Below, piece by piece: positions 15,301-24,500 of a DNA stretch of 64,000 bases. Source of the stretch: Sinonovacula constricta (Eukaryota; Mollusca; Bivalvia; Cardiida; Solecurtidae). The stretch spans positions 85,000,864-85,064,863 of the forward strand of contig CM017556.1 of the NCBI GenBank assembly GCA_007844125.1, written 5' to 3'. Numbering within the stretch: the first letter of the stretch is position 1; every line of letters begins with the position of its first letter. Made by a program: the position numbers and the translations under genes. The notes under the pieces are model-generated. The model worked only from the letters and a program-made list of their open reading frames with translations, had not been told where the DNA came from and did not search any database.

Positions 15301-18300
15301 TGCTGTTAAATGATGCCCAACACCTGTCGGAAAAGTGAATCATAATGTCACAATCGTCATTTCAAAAATGTATTTCTTATCTGAGCCATGCTGCACAGTT
15401 AGCTATTTTTATAGTAATGAAAAACTCTAACCACTTACGTTTAAGGTCATCCACATCATCCGCTGTGAGGTCAATTTTTAGCATGAATCACAATTGTCCT
15501 TATTTATAGATTTGAAACGATGAACATTTCACTGTTGATTAACAAGTTTTACTGCAGTAAAATTGAGATACTCTTGAAAATCGTCAAAGCTTAGACTAAA
15601 ATATGATTTTTTTTTCTGCAGAAATTATGCCCAAATACCCCAAACAAAGGTCAGATATTTTTAAATATATTAGATATAGGCAAACTGTCGGATACCACCT
15701 TTAAAGTACTGCTGTTAACAATAGCAGTCAATAGACCATAGAGCCCCTTATTTGTAAGTGTCCATCACTTGACTTAACTGGCATCCAATCAACGTACTGG
15801 CAATTAAGTAATCAACAATCATTAAATAAGACATCTACCAGAGGAATAGCTAGTTTGAAAATAAAGTTTAGGCAGGTCTAAAGAAAACGACTGTCCGATA
15901 CCTCAAATCTAATCTATAACAATATCAAAGAGTCACAGGCATTTTATCCTCAAAGGATTAACATCATTCCAGTTTTGTTTAGTGAGACTGTATTGAAAAA
16001 TGATTGATGTCACATTTTACAGTCAGCATTTCGATTTAAAAGTTTTCTTCTTTTTTCAATCAAGTATCAGCTTGATTCTTTTTCATCTTTTATTTCAATG
16101 AAATTTTTCCCAATGATGGTTTAAATGAATAGTATTATGATGAATACTATGTCTACAAGATTCTTTGCAATTACATCAATTCACCTTTCCGCGAGTCTAA
16201 AAATAGAGTTTAAGCCCTGCCCCCTTGCCCACAAACAACCTGGTTTAAAGTGACCGATCTTACAGATTATCTTACAGATCCGCAAAAATATTTTAATTTG
16301 ATATCTCCCAAATGCAAAGAGCTTGTGATGGAGATGTTTAAATGAAGATCAAGACAGTTTCACCCAATGATGGATTCATGACACAAAATTATGAAAGAAA
16401 GTTGTTGCTGGCTACAGCGAGATTTTACCATTCGATGCAGAAATGGACAAGCCTCATCCAATAAACTAAATTAAGAAGCAAACAGAGAAGCGATTGCAGC
16501 AACGTACAATTCCTTGCAAACCCCAAACAACAAAAAAAAATGTTGGTATTAAATTGAACCTAAGGCTCAAACAGATTTAAACTGATCGCTTTCAAAATCA
16601 TTGTTTGTGGGACAATGTGTAAGTGAGAATCAGCATAACGCAGGTAAAGTGTCAATCAACGGGATGTGATTGGCTAATTCCATGCTTATACACAATGTGT
16701 AGTATCTATTTTTAAGATCTCGCGAAAAGGTGAATTAACTACAGAAGAATCTACATGTGTTTGCTGGAGAACAAATACCTCAATGTTAGATATACCTGTC
16801 AAGATAATCAATTTTAATAGATGTAGGTGTGTTTAATTCTACTTAAAATAGAATCCTATTAGAATTTCTAACTCTAGTCCAAAAGAAAGTGAGGTTAATT
16901 AGGATGAAAAAAGACAAAATATTATGCATAGAAGACCTGTTATCAGAACAGTTTTTATAACATGATCAAATAACTTATATAACTTTAAAATAAAAACTGT
17001 TATCAGACAATAATGGTGATACAGGTTGTATAATGTATTTTATTAACATTACAAGCTTTGAATAAACATACATCTTTATATGTAAAAAGGTTTAGTAAAA
17101 TCTATAACTTACTAATGTGCAGATTTCAGGCAAAACATTATAATATCTCAAAATTAATTATATATATTTATATAAGACATTTCAAAGTTATTTTTCAGCA
17201 ATAAAATAACATAACATTCAGAAGTTAAATGTGATAGTTCAATAATTACATAATTACCAAGTACACTTTACAATGCACATAACCAAAATTACAATACTAA
17301 CGCAAAACACACTGTATTGATCACAATATCAATGTATGTGTAACACAAGGAGGGGCTATACACCAGGACTTCACAGTCGACTGTACAAACATGTGACAAA
17401 CTCTAAACAATCGTACATGTTTACTGTACAAAATAGCTAAACATGACAATAAAACTGTGCAGAATTCAAAGTTCAAATGAAGTTTATAGCAAACAGTACT
17501 GTAAAACTAACAGTATTTACAATTAATGTTTGGTTGCTATACAAACTCATACACTATTAAAGTGTTACAAAAATCACTGGAGTGTTAAGTATAGTAAATG
17601 ATTTTTTTTCTGCTTATCATCTCAAAAAAAGAGACTTAGTGCATGTACCTGCATGAGGTGGAAAAATTCAAAGTATTAAGTACCAGTAATGAATAATTTC
17701 CGCATATTTGTATTCTGTTTCTTTGTCAGCAGCATTCTTGTCAGATTGTAAAATAAGCTTTAAAGTCAACATCTTATGATATGTTATCTGCACTAAGTGA
17801 TGTTATTTCTAAAAAAATACAAACAGAAGAAATCTTAATGATGAATCCATTTTAATGGTTATGAGTTCTTTAATACTAATAACAATATGTACCAAACATA
17901 AATAAAGTAACTAAATGAATACAAAAGAACAAAAAACTACTACACATTTTTAATGAGTCTTACTTTTTCTTCATTAGCCTCTGACTGTAAATACAACATG
18001 ACACAAATTTAATTTTAGAGACCATTGTTAAGTAGCTTGCTAGGCATTTGAGCTTTTTAAAGAAAGTGTTACTCTACAGTTCCCTATGGAACCATTTACA
18101 GCATTACAATAAAAATACATATAAAAAGTTAAGCTTGATAAATCTACAGTAACAGTGTCAGAGAAGAAGTGGAATGGTATGCTCCATTATTCATCAGTTG
18201 AGAACAAGTGTTGTCGTACTCGCAACTGTCAGTATAATTGTTATTGATGATCAGTAGTTGCTATGGCCAGACGTGTAAGGCCTCTGTTAATAATAGATAG

Positions 18301-20594
18301 GTTTTAACAGACCATGAAGTAACAATCAGTGTGTTGCTAACCTGTCCCGTTTTCTCTAGTGTTATGACTGTTAGAGGGATGCTTTTTTCAATATATATAA
18401 ATATATAAAAAATTAAAAAATATATGAAAAGTTTTGTTGTTGTTGTTTTTTTTAAAATGTTGTTACATTGTACAGTGTGGCAGCATTTACATTTCATAAG
18501 CTGATGAAGCAATAGATCAAGATTTTCTTGTAGATGCTGATTTGTCGCAAACCCAGTCAGATGAAAACAAACTGTTAAAGGTGGTATCTGACAGTTTGCC
18601 TAAAGCAAATACAAATAACAACAATATTAAACAACTACTTTGCTGAATTTGGACATAATTTTTGTTTAACACTAACTGAATTGTTGAACAGAACTAATCA
18701 AGAAAAAAATCACTCTAAATGTATACTTTTTCCAACTCGTTAATAAACTTGATAGTGGTCTCTGCTAAAAATAGATAGCCATATCAGAGCTGATTACCCA
18801 GATGACTATATAACTAGATCTCAAAAGAAAGTGGTCACATGGTTTTCTAAGTATGAAAATAGCTGTCTTTGCAGCGTGGCTCTGATAGGAAATACCTGTT
18901 TGCAATGACAATTGGTGACTTAATGTTTGACTGTTCACACAGACTGAGGATATCAATTAGCAGCATTTTGCAGAACCATTTTGGGTAACAATGACATATT
19001 TGGTTATCTGATAAAAGAAACTTTGAACCAAACTGTCAGATACCATCTGTAAGACTGCTTGATTTCTATTAATACAGAAAAAACAACTAACCATATAAAA
19101 CATCCTAATTACTTATAATAAGATAACATATGCTTTGGATGTTATAGTTTAATGGTTAAAATTCATAAGAAATTAGGTTCTGATATTAAAAACAGACCTA
19201 AAACAAAAACTAAGATTATGGGGATAATGTATATATTGACCAGGGCGTTAAGAAGAATACATTTTCCTAGATTGATCAATCAGTTTTAAAAGGGAAATGT
19301 GCACAGTTATTGACATATAATTAATTTTGTGAATTTCTTATTTTTTATACAGTCACTATGTGAAAGCCATATCCAGTAAATAAAGATAATGCGAAATTGT
19401 GATTTTTTTAAATAAATGCCCGTAAATCCACAAACCAAATGCAGGAAATCTTTTTTTTAAATTTGGAAATAAAAGTTGGTAGCATCATGCAATATCTAAT
19501 AAATACTTTAGGATTACATGCTGTGGTCACAAAATTCTTAAAAGATAAGGTGATTTATTCTATAGAAAATAATGTCTTCATACCTGACTCTTGACTACTC
19601 CCGAGTAGAAATAGCCATCATCTATCCGCCTTGCGAGAACAGTTTTGTTGATGAGCAATGAGCCTGCAGCTGGAGACAATCCTTGGGTCTCTATTGCCTC
19701 CAACATTTGCTCTTGGGACTTTATCCATCCTCTTGCTGGCCTGTAGCGACTCCAGGCATGTGGGTAGTAGTATCTGTATGGTTGTCCGAGCAGGTCCGGC
19801 CAGTATGGACCCCATGGGGGATAGAAACGTGGACCTAGCAGGGACGTTCTTGGAGCCAACATCACACTCTCCTCAGGATCACAGGCTAGGGTAGTAGTTA
19901 CACTTGTTCTGGGAACTTGTGAACGTAATGTTCCATTAACAGTACGGATGATCCTTTCCTGAGCATGCTCAGATCGATAGATTGGTGTAATTCTGTCAAC
20001 ACACCCATGGGTAGTAAGTGTTACAATGTGAAAAGAGCCATAAGATTCAACTGCAAGATCTTCAAGGAATTCGATGGCTGCACTTTCTGTTGAGTCTTCA
20101 GTTGATAGGTAAATGCAATGAATAGGGCGCATTTTACCAACACTTCCGACTTGATCAAGAATCTCAACAGGGTGATGATCGGGTAGGCCATCAGTGACCA
20201 GATAAACAGCTTGGCAAAGATAGTCATTTAGAGCCGTAACTAGAGCACTCTTGGTATTTGTTCCAGTTTTGGCAACCAATTTATCGACCCATTGTTTAGC
20301 AACTGCAACTGTTTGTGGTGTGCATGTAACTAATTTATCAGACCACTGTGTAACTTCCGAATTGAATTCAATGATGTTGAACATGTATGGTTTTCCTGAA
20401 TTTGCCATTTTAACTAAAGTTTCAATAAGATGTTCTTTAATCATGTCAAGTCCATTATACATGCTGCCAGAGGTGTCGATGCAAAAGGTGACATTTTTCT
20501 CTAGTATGTGCCCAAACACCGTTGGGATTCCTTTGGGTTCAAGCAGCGACATTGTCACTGTTTTGGCTTGATTGTTATGAAAATGAATACCACC
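175..20594 (-). CDS. vWA-domain protein with DUF4537-like region (VWA3B/C11orf16-like), 3 exons, 3' end outside window
   Basis: Exons on the minus strand: 20594-19584 (1011 nt), 13334-13112 (223 nt), 357-175 (183 nt). Acceptors read CAG, CAG and TAG; donors read GTATGA, GTGAGT and GTGAGG; the phases 0, 1 and 1 join without a frameshift. The first exon encodes a vWA domain with a complete metal-binding (MIDAS) site. Counting from the in-frame Met at 20552, these are DTSGS at residues 26-30, Thr around 96-100 in TGTNT, and TDG at 120-122. A Pro/Tyr-rich linker follows, then LARRIDDGYFYSG, which opens a DUF4537-like region continued by the next two exons (FLVAF, GPGTVIEG, ITVSFTNGK, AVWLPKKVFERL). 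vWA plus DUF4537 is the arrangement I associate with VWA3B-like proteins; the cellular role is not established. No upstream coding exon was found. Frames upstream of two candidate donors near 20875 and 20934 contain stops, so translation may start at 20552. The last exon either ends at the GTGAGG donor at 174 or runs 13 codons on to a TGA at 134-136; the donor is favoured. Confidence 0.78.
691..752. repeat. Short foldback element, left half
   Basis: GCAAATAGTGTAGTCCTTGA and CTAGATCTACCCC; the right arm is decayed. Confidence 0.55.
1700..1772. repeat. Short foldback element copy
   Basis: ACTGCAGATCCTGATCAGAC and GATCTGGATCTACACTAT, followed by AGCCATATAAATATAT, which also follows the copy at 36790. 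Confidence 0.75.
1941..2012. repeat. Short foldback element copy
   Basis: AAAATAGTGCAAAGCCTGAT and CTGATCTGGATCTACATTAT; preceded by GACATACTGC as in the copies at 1700 and 12032. Confidence 0.75.
3020..3220 (-). mobile_element. SINE-like repeat, family B, diverged copy
   Basis: GGCAATGTCCAGCTATTTAT, AGTAGAACCAC, AGTTCTCACTCCAACCAGAA and GGTGACTCGACCACA follow the order of the copy at 9537-9752. Confidence 0.65.
5193..5893. mobile_element. Inverted-repeat (MITE-like) element, CTGTGAAAG family, ~700 bp
   Basis: The left end CTGTGAAAGCATTTTATTTC from 5195 and right end GAAATAAAATGCTTTCACAG to 5891 are perfectly inverted. The arms extend through CGTGGGGCA / TGCCCCACG, about 29 bases. TA flanks both sides, as for Tc1/mariner-type insertions. 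Further TTCGTGG motifs repeat inside both ends. No transposase frame. Confidence 0.92.
8203..8247. repeat. ATC / AGGAATC microsatellite
   Basis: CATCATCATCAGGAATCATC repeated three times with variation. Confidence 0.85.
9146..9476 (-). mobile_element. tRNA-derived SINE-like repeat, family A, full-length-looking
   Basis: On the minus strand the head CCGGACCTGGTAGCACAATC to GGGCTCGATCCCGGGCCGCG resembles a tRNA with boxes A and B. The body includes CCAGGTGTTCATGGCATGCT, and the tail is a (TTTG)n tract in plus orientation. Further copies lie at 11427-11710 and 43300-43425. Confidence 0.85.
9537..9752 (-). mobile_element. tRNA-derived SINE-like repeat, family B
   Basis: On the minus strand GGGGCACCCATGGCGTAGTG is box A-like, GTCGCGGATTTGTAACTTC and a box B-like segment follow, then the body shared with 53865-54085. 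It sits about 60 bp from the family A copy at 9146-9476. Confidence 0.8.
11427..11710 (-). mobile_element. SINE-like repeat, family A, tRNA head truncated
   Basis: The plus strand starts with (TTTG)n and GGGTTTATCGTCCCACCAAC, and ends in the box B side GGGATCGAACCCAGGGCCTC. It matches 9146-9476 closely but stops before box A. Confidence 0.83.
12032..12100. repeat. Short foldback element, best copy
   Basis: GCAAATAGTGCAGATCC (12032-12048) and GGATCTACACTATTTGC (12084-12100) are inverted at 16 of 17 positions around a ~35-base centre. Diverged copies lie near 691, 1700, 1941 and 36790. Confidence 0.85.
13112..13334 (-). CDS. DUF4537-like exon of the VWA3B-like gene
   Basis: A 74-codon exon plus one base, entered in phase 0 directly after the Gln that ends the vWA exon. 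It encodes VLSEKFLVAFGPCKHG, then a His/Asp-rich segment and LTGDQVLAPWEPEG, ending QADG with the Gly codon split by the intron. The acceptor CAG is at 13337-13335 and the donor GTGAGT starts at 13111. The pattern of small strands is typical of the tudor-like DUF4537 region. Overlapping frames on both strands here are shadows. Confidence 0.85.
15222..15704. mobile_element. Inverted-repeat (MITE-like) element, AGGTG family, 483 bp
   Basis: TTAAAGGTGTTATCCGACAG at the left end and CTGTCGGATACCACCTTTAA at the right end are inverted, 23 of 24 bases over the full arms (15222-15245, 15681-15704). Both ends carry TTAA, consistent with a TTAA target duplication of the piggyBac kind. No coding frame, so non-autonomous. 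Confidence 0.88.
16178..16736. mobile_element. Inverted-repeat (MITE-like) element, CACCTTT family, 559 bp
   Basis: AATTCACCTTTCCGCGAG with CTAAAAATAGA at the left is inverted at the right as TCTATTTTTAAGA and CTCGCGAAAAGGTGAATT, about 28 bases with few mismatches. No coding frame. A different family from the AGGTG element despite lying 470 bp away. Confidence 0.82.
18575..19052. mobile_element. Inverted-repeat (MITE-like) element, AGGTG family, second copy
   Basis: Ends TTAAAGGTGGTATCTGACAG and CTGTCAGATACCATCTGTAA are inverted arms of the same family as 15222-15704. The interior AATAGCTGTCTTTGCAGCGT matches the others in opposite orientation. Confidence 0.87.
19584..20594 (-). CDS. vWA exon of the VWA3B-like gene
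   Basis: Single 337-codon exon, unusually long for this window. It carries the whole vWA fold: the strand ending FCIDTSGSM, helix and strand up to FNIIEFNS, the TGTNT loop, VYLVTDGLPDH, and a final IHCIYLS strand with a following helix. The acceptor is CAG at 20597-20595 after a T-rich tract; the donor GTATGA follows CAG (Gln) at 19584. The first 14 codons upstream of the Met at 20552 are open, so an earlier coding exon cannot be excluded. Confidence 0.88.
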
Positions 20595-21581
20595 CTGAAA
20601 ATAAAAAAAATAATTAAGCATTTTTTGGTAAAACTAATTTATGCAATCTCATTCCATTTTTGTTTTAATGTTTAGTTGTTTTTTTTGAAAATATAAACAT
20701 CAAAATACAATTTTCAAATTACCCTATCCTTATATGAGGAATTTAATCAACAATTTCAAGATCAAAACTGCACGTGATACTGTAGTGCAATTAAGTAAAT
20801 GAAATTGATGTCATTTAAACGACATATAAAAAAATAAACAACTCAATCAACTCTATAATAAAAATTACCTTAAATCTTATTCATCACAGAACTCCAACAC
20901 AAGCCAGTTGATAAGTTTATTTACAAAAGCGCACCTGTCGCTAAGGAAGCCATTAATAAACCGGAAGTACACAAATACTAATTGGCATTGGTTTGCGGAG
21001 ACAATAAACACATGTTTCGGTTCTTTAAAACTGACCTGGAGCGATCATGTACATGCAAGTATATATGCCTATGGTGGAGATTTATTTTTAAAAAAGTAGA
21101 TCTACCCAACATATTAATTTCCTTGAAATAAAACATTTTTATTAGTTTTGTTTGAAGAAACCGTCAGCCACCGATTATTCTGTTATGCATGTGTTCTTAC
21201 CTCTGTCTATATGTGCAATAAATATGAGTTAACATTATGAGCACACATTTTTTCCATCGTCAAATACAATTATCCTCAGTAACACTCATAAACTGAGATC
21301 AATTAGACGATAATGACGTCCAAATTAGGCCGAATAAGAATAAGACCTGAATGAGGTTGTACAATGAAATCATTATTTTAATATTTTTTCGTTCTTTTTA
21401 TTAAATGAACAGTTTGTAGGCAGATCAACACATTTATATTTTCCTATTTATCCAAGACGCCCTAAAGAACGAAAGACTGCATGCTTGCCGTGTAGTTTCG
21501 TGCTGAAAGTCGTTATACCGAAACTAAACCAGTTTAACACCGCGTTTTACACTACAATGGTTGACGCAAAAACTGTAAACA
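20595..21581. promoter_or_regulatory. Head-to-head intergenic region between the vWA gene and HGD
   Basis: About 1 kb lies between the first recognised exon of the minus-strand vWA gene and the HGD start codon. It probably holds the HGD promoter and 5' leader, and may hold that of the vWA gene too if its 5' untranslated exons are the candidates ending at minus-strand donors near 20934 (GTGCGC) or 20875 (GTAATT). A near-CRE TGACGTCC occurs around 21313. No TATA box is convincing. The shared-promoter idea is inference from layout. Confidence 0.4.
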
Positions 21582-21598
21582 ATGTCGGCAGAATTTAA
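21557..21598 (+). promoter_or_regulatory. Short upstream ORF overlapping the HGD start codon
   Basis: An ATG in the context ACAATGG, 25 bases before the HGD ATG, opens 13 codons in the +1 frame and ends with TAA at 21596-21598, inside HGD codon 6. If the transcript starts upstream of 21557, ribosomes using this ATG would bypass the HGD start. The transcription start is not known, so its use is uncertain. Confidence 0.4.
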
Positions 21599-24500
21599 GG
21601 TAGGTGGTTCAGTAAAACTTACACTTTCTTGCAGTTTTGATTGTGGTTTAGTTCTGATCGCAAGTTAATTGCATTGTTTAACTATTCATTCGTGCAAATA
21701 CACGCACGATATCAGTTGTCATTATTCGGCATACAAGAGTACCGGGGACAAGTTCAGGTGAGTAATTGTACTGTTTCTGAAGACTGAATTCCAGTTCAAT
21801 GTCAATGTCAAATGGGTGAAATGACATCCGATTGAATTATTGTTTGTTCTGCAGGTTATAGTTGCAGAACGAATTACATACTGATACTAAAAGTTAAATA
21901 TTCATTTTATTTCCTTATTTGATTCCATGTTTTTTTGCTTGTTTGAAGGTGTGTCATCAGAATAAAAGTTGATTGGTTGGCATTACCGTAAACATTATAA
22001 AAAACGTGTAAATGCTGAGACTTGCTTGTAAATTAGGTGACACTTTTGAATGTGAATAACTGTCTTGGGTTGCTAACATTTTTTTAAAACATTTTCAGTT
22101 GTCAGTTTGTAGTTTGGAACTATTTTAGCTGTATTTTAATATGTATACATAATATTTTTTATGTAGTTTTTGTTAACAATTTTCAGGAGGTGTCCAATCA
22201 GTGCTACTCTAAGCTTGAAGTGACCTGGGCACAATTTTGCATTGTTAGTTAACACATAGAACCACATGATCCTCACTTGATATGTATTCATTATCAAACC
22301 AATCAGCATATTGTTTATCACTGACATCATGATGCATGTTGCATTAGTCGCACTTCGGAGATATATTGAGTTGAGTTGTGTACTTAAAGGTATAGTGACA
22401 GACAGGTTAGACCAAGGATTTTTATATTACCAATAACCCAGAAAGTTATTGGTTCCTAAAAAGGTCCTGTAAAAATGTGGTTCATTGATGCCCTAGATCT
22501 GTGTGAACAGTGAAGCATAAATCCCCAATTGTCATTGCAAACTAAAGGTATTTTCTATCTGAGCCATGCTTCAGAGATAGCTATTTTTAAACTAAAAACC
22601 CCACAATACATCTCACTTTTGAGATCATGTCATAGTGTTATCCGGGTAGTCTATCTATCTATCTCTGTATACTGCCTACCCTCGGATGAGGATTATTGGC
22701 AGGAAAGGTGCTGCGTCGAAGAGTGTTAGTTAAAAGATGGTGAAGAGTGAATTTTGTGCTACCGCTTCAGGTCCACTCTGAGGTAAATATCTTTTTTTAA
22801 CCTATTAAAGGGCAGCATTTTGCGATCTAGCGTTCAGAGGTAATGTTATTGAGAGTGAACACATATATCAAAATCAGACCTAGACAAAGGCACCTGCACA
22901 GGTTATTGTAAAAGTGACTAAAACACTATGTCTAGAAATTACATGCATAGATTAAAGTGCAAACTTACGACCTTCTTGAGGTCAATAGGTTAGAGAACAC
23001 ACTTAAGAGGACTTAAACCTGGTTTTATGCATTGCCCCATCAAGGGGACTTAAACCTGGTTTTATGCATTGCCCCATCTTCTCACTTCTTGGGGGTATTT
23101 CTCAAACAATGTAAAAAGTGAAACAACTGATACCTGTGTCATACATGTAATCTTTCTCTGAAGCCAGAGTGGGAGAGTTTCACTTGCAATGTCGGAGATT
23201 TGTTATTGTCATATAAACAAAGAAAGAAGATATCTGTTTTCAAGAAGGGAGATTGTTGAAAATGCATTAAACACCCCTTTTTCAAAGAATTTTAAACCAT
23301 ACAAAATGGGAGTCTCCCTCCAAAAGTATGGGAGTTCTGATGTATGCTCCTATGCTGTATGCGAGTAAATTACTGATCAAAGGATGCAATGTACACATGA
23401 TAAACGGTATACGTTGACAACTAAACAGTTTATTTAGAGAGATCAGTTTGAAGTGTTCAATCCAAAGGCTTAAAATGTAGTATTATGAAGTGATTATATG
23501 TAATGAGATCCATAAATAATAATGTATCCATAATAGGCTGAGGATTTATCTGCAAATTGTATGTTATATAATAAAGGCAGACAATTCCATAAAGCCATGC
23601 CTACTGTGCAAGGGCAATGACAAATGGTCAAGTTGCCTCATCAATTAAGGGCATTACTAAAAAGATGAAAAGAACAAATTCCACCAGTTACTCTCAACAT
23701 TATGGCTTTTTGTTAGTGTCTTTTCTTTTTTAGTTTAAAGATTCTATATAAAAACATTTATAGTTATCTCTCTACCCCGTCATTAACAAAACTGTGCAGC
23801 TGAAAATAAGGTACATATTTTTTAAGTTTTTGTTTGATATCTCATGCCATAAGTCATTGGTTTTTTTACACATTTTCATTTGTCAGTTTGTAGTTTGAAC
23901 TATTTTAGCTGTATTTTAATATGTATACACAATATTTTTATGTAGTTTTTGTTAACAATTTTCAGGAGGTGTCCAATCAGTGCCACTCTAAGCTTAAAGT
24001 GACCTGGGCACAATTTTGCATATTTAGTTAACACATAGAACCACATGATCCTCACTTGATATGTATTCATTATCAAACCAATCAGCATATTGTTTATCAC
24101 TGACATCATGATGCATGTTGCATTAGTCACACTTTAGAGATATATTGAGTTGAGTTGTGTACTAAAGTTTCTGTTTGATATCCCATGCCATAAGTCATTG
24201 TTTCATTAATGATTGAAAAATGATTTATGGTATTCCCCTCTTTTTTTAACAGCAAAGATATACATGGCCTGTTCTGCCCCAGCACATCAATGTGACATCA
24301 TGGGCATGTAATTTTAGAATACCAGTTCCTCAGAACTCAGAAAACATAAAATAAAGCTTACATATGTATTTATGTAAGTACATTTATTTTTATTGATTTT
24401 GTCTGTTTCTCTACTACATTTGTGCATTTCGCATTGTATTTTTTTTCCATAGTACCAGTCAGGATTTGGAAATGAATTTGCTACCGAGGACCCAAGATGT

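Larger units (their letters stand above)
13335..19583 (-). other. Intron of the VWA3B-like gene (6.2 kb) with three inverted-repeat elements
   Basis: Bounded by donor GTATGA (19583) and acceptor CAG (13337-13335). It carries inverted-repeat elements at 15222-15704, 16178-16736 and 18575-19052. The rest is AT-rich, with no exon-like open frame that fits the phases of the flanking exons. Confidence 0.78.
22383..23825. mobile_element. TTAA-bounded insertion, left part related to the AGGTG inverted-repeat element
   Basis: It interrupts the duplicated segment described at 22079-24200. The first ~360 bases (to about 22745) align with the inverted complement of the element at 18575-19052, sharing CTGTGTGAACAGT, CAATTGTCATTGCAAAC and TGAGATC. 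The remainder to 23825 has a 37-bp doublet and is unrelated to the other copies. No coding capacity was recognised. The insert may be composite. Confidence 0.55.
22079..24200. repeat. Direct ~330 bp tandem duplication, first copy split by ~1.4 kb insert at TTAA
   Basis: Copy 1 is 22079-22384 plus 23824-23860; copy 2 is 23866-24200. The copies agree nearly base for base over long stretches, for example both contain TTCAGGAGGTGTCCAATCAG and GATGCATGTTGCATTAGTC. In copy 2, TGTACTAAAGTTTCTG is continuous. In copy 1 the same junction is opened after TGTAC by TTAAAGG and closes at TTTAAGTTTTTG near 23821. The insert starts like the TTAA-flanked inverted-repeat family but its right end does not match that family's terminus. 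Confidence 0.75.
21600..24452 (+). other. HGD: HGD intron 1, with interrupted tandem duplication
   Basis: Donor GTAGGT, acceptor CATAG. It contains a ~330 bp direct duplication (about 22079-22384 with 23824-23860, and 23870-24200), a TTAA-bounded insert, a 37-bp doublet at 23009-23078 and a dispersed repeat around 23200-23345. No exon was recognised. Confidence 0.85.

Noticed and set aside
20908..21099. 63-codon plus-strand frame in the vWA-HGD interval
   Set aside because: No motif, and opposite to a possible 5' exon of the vWA gene; likely a chance frame.
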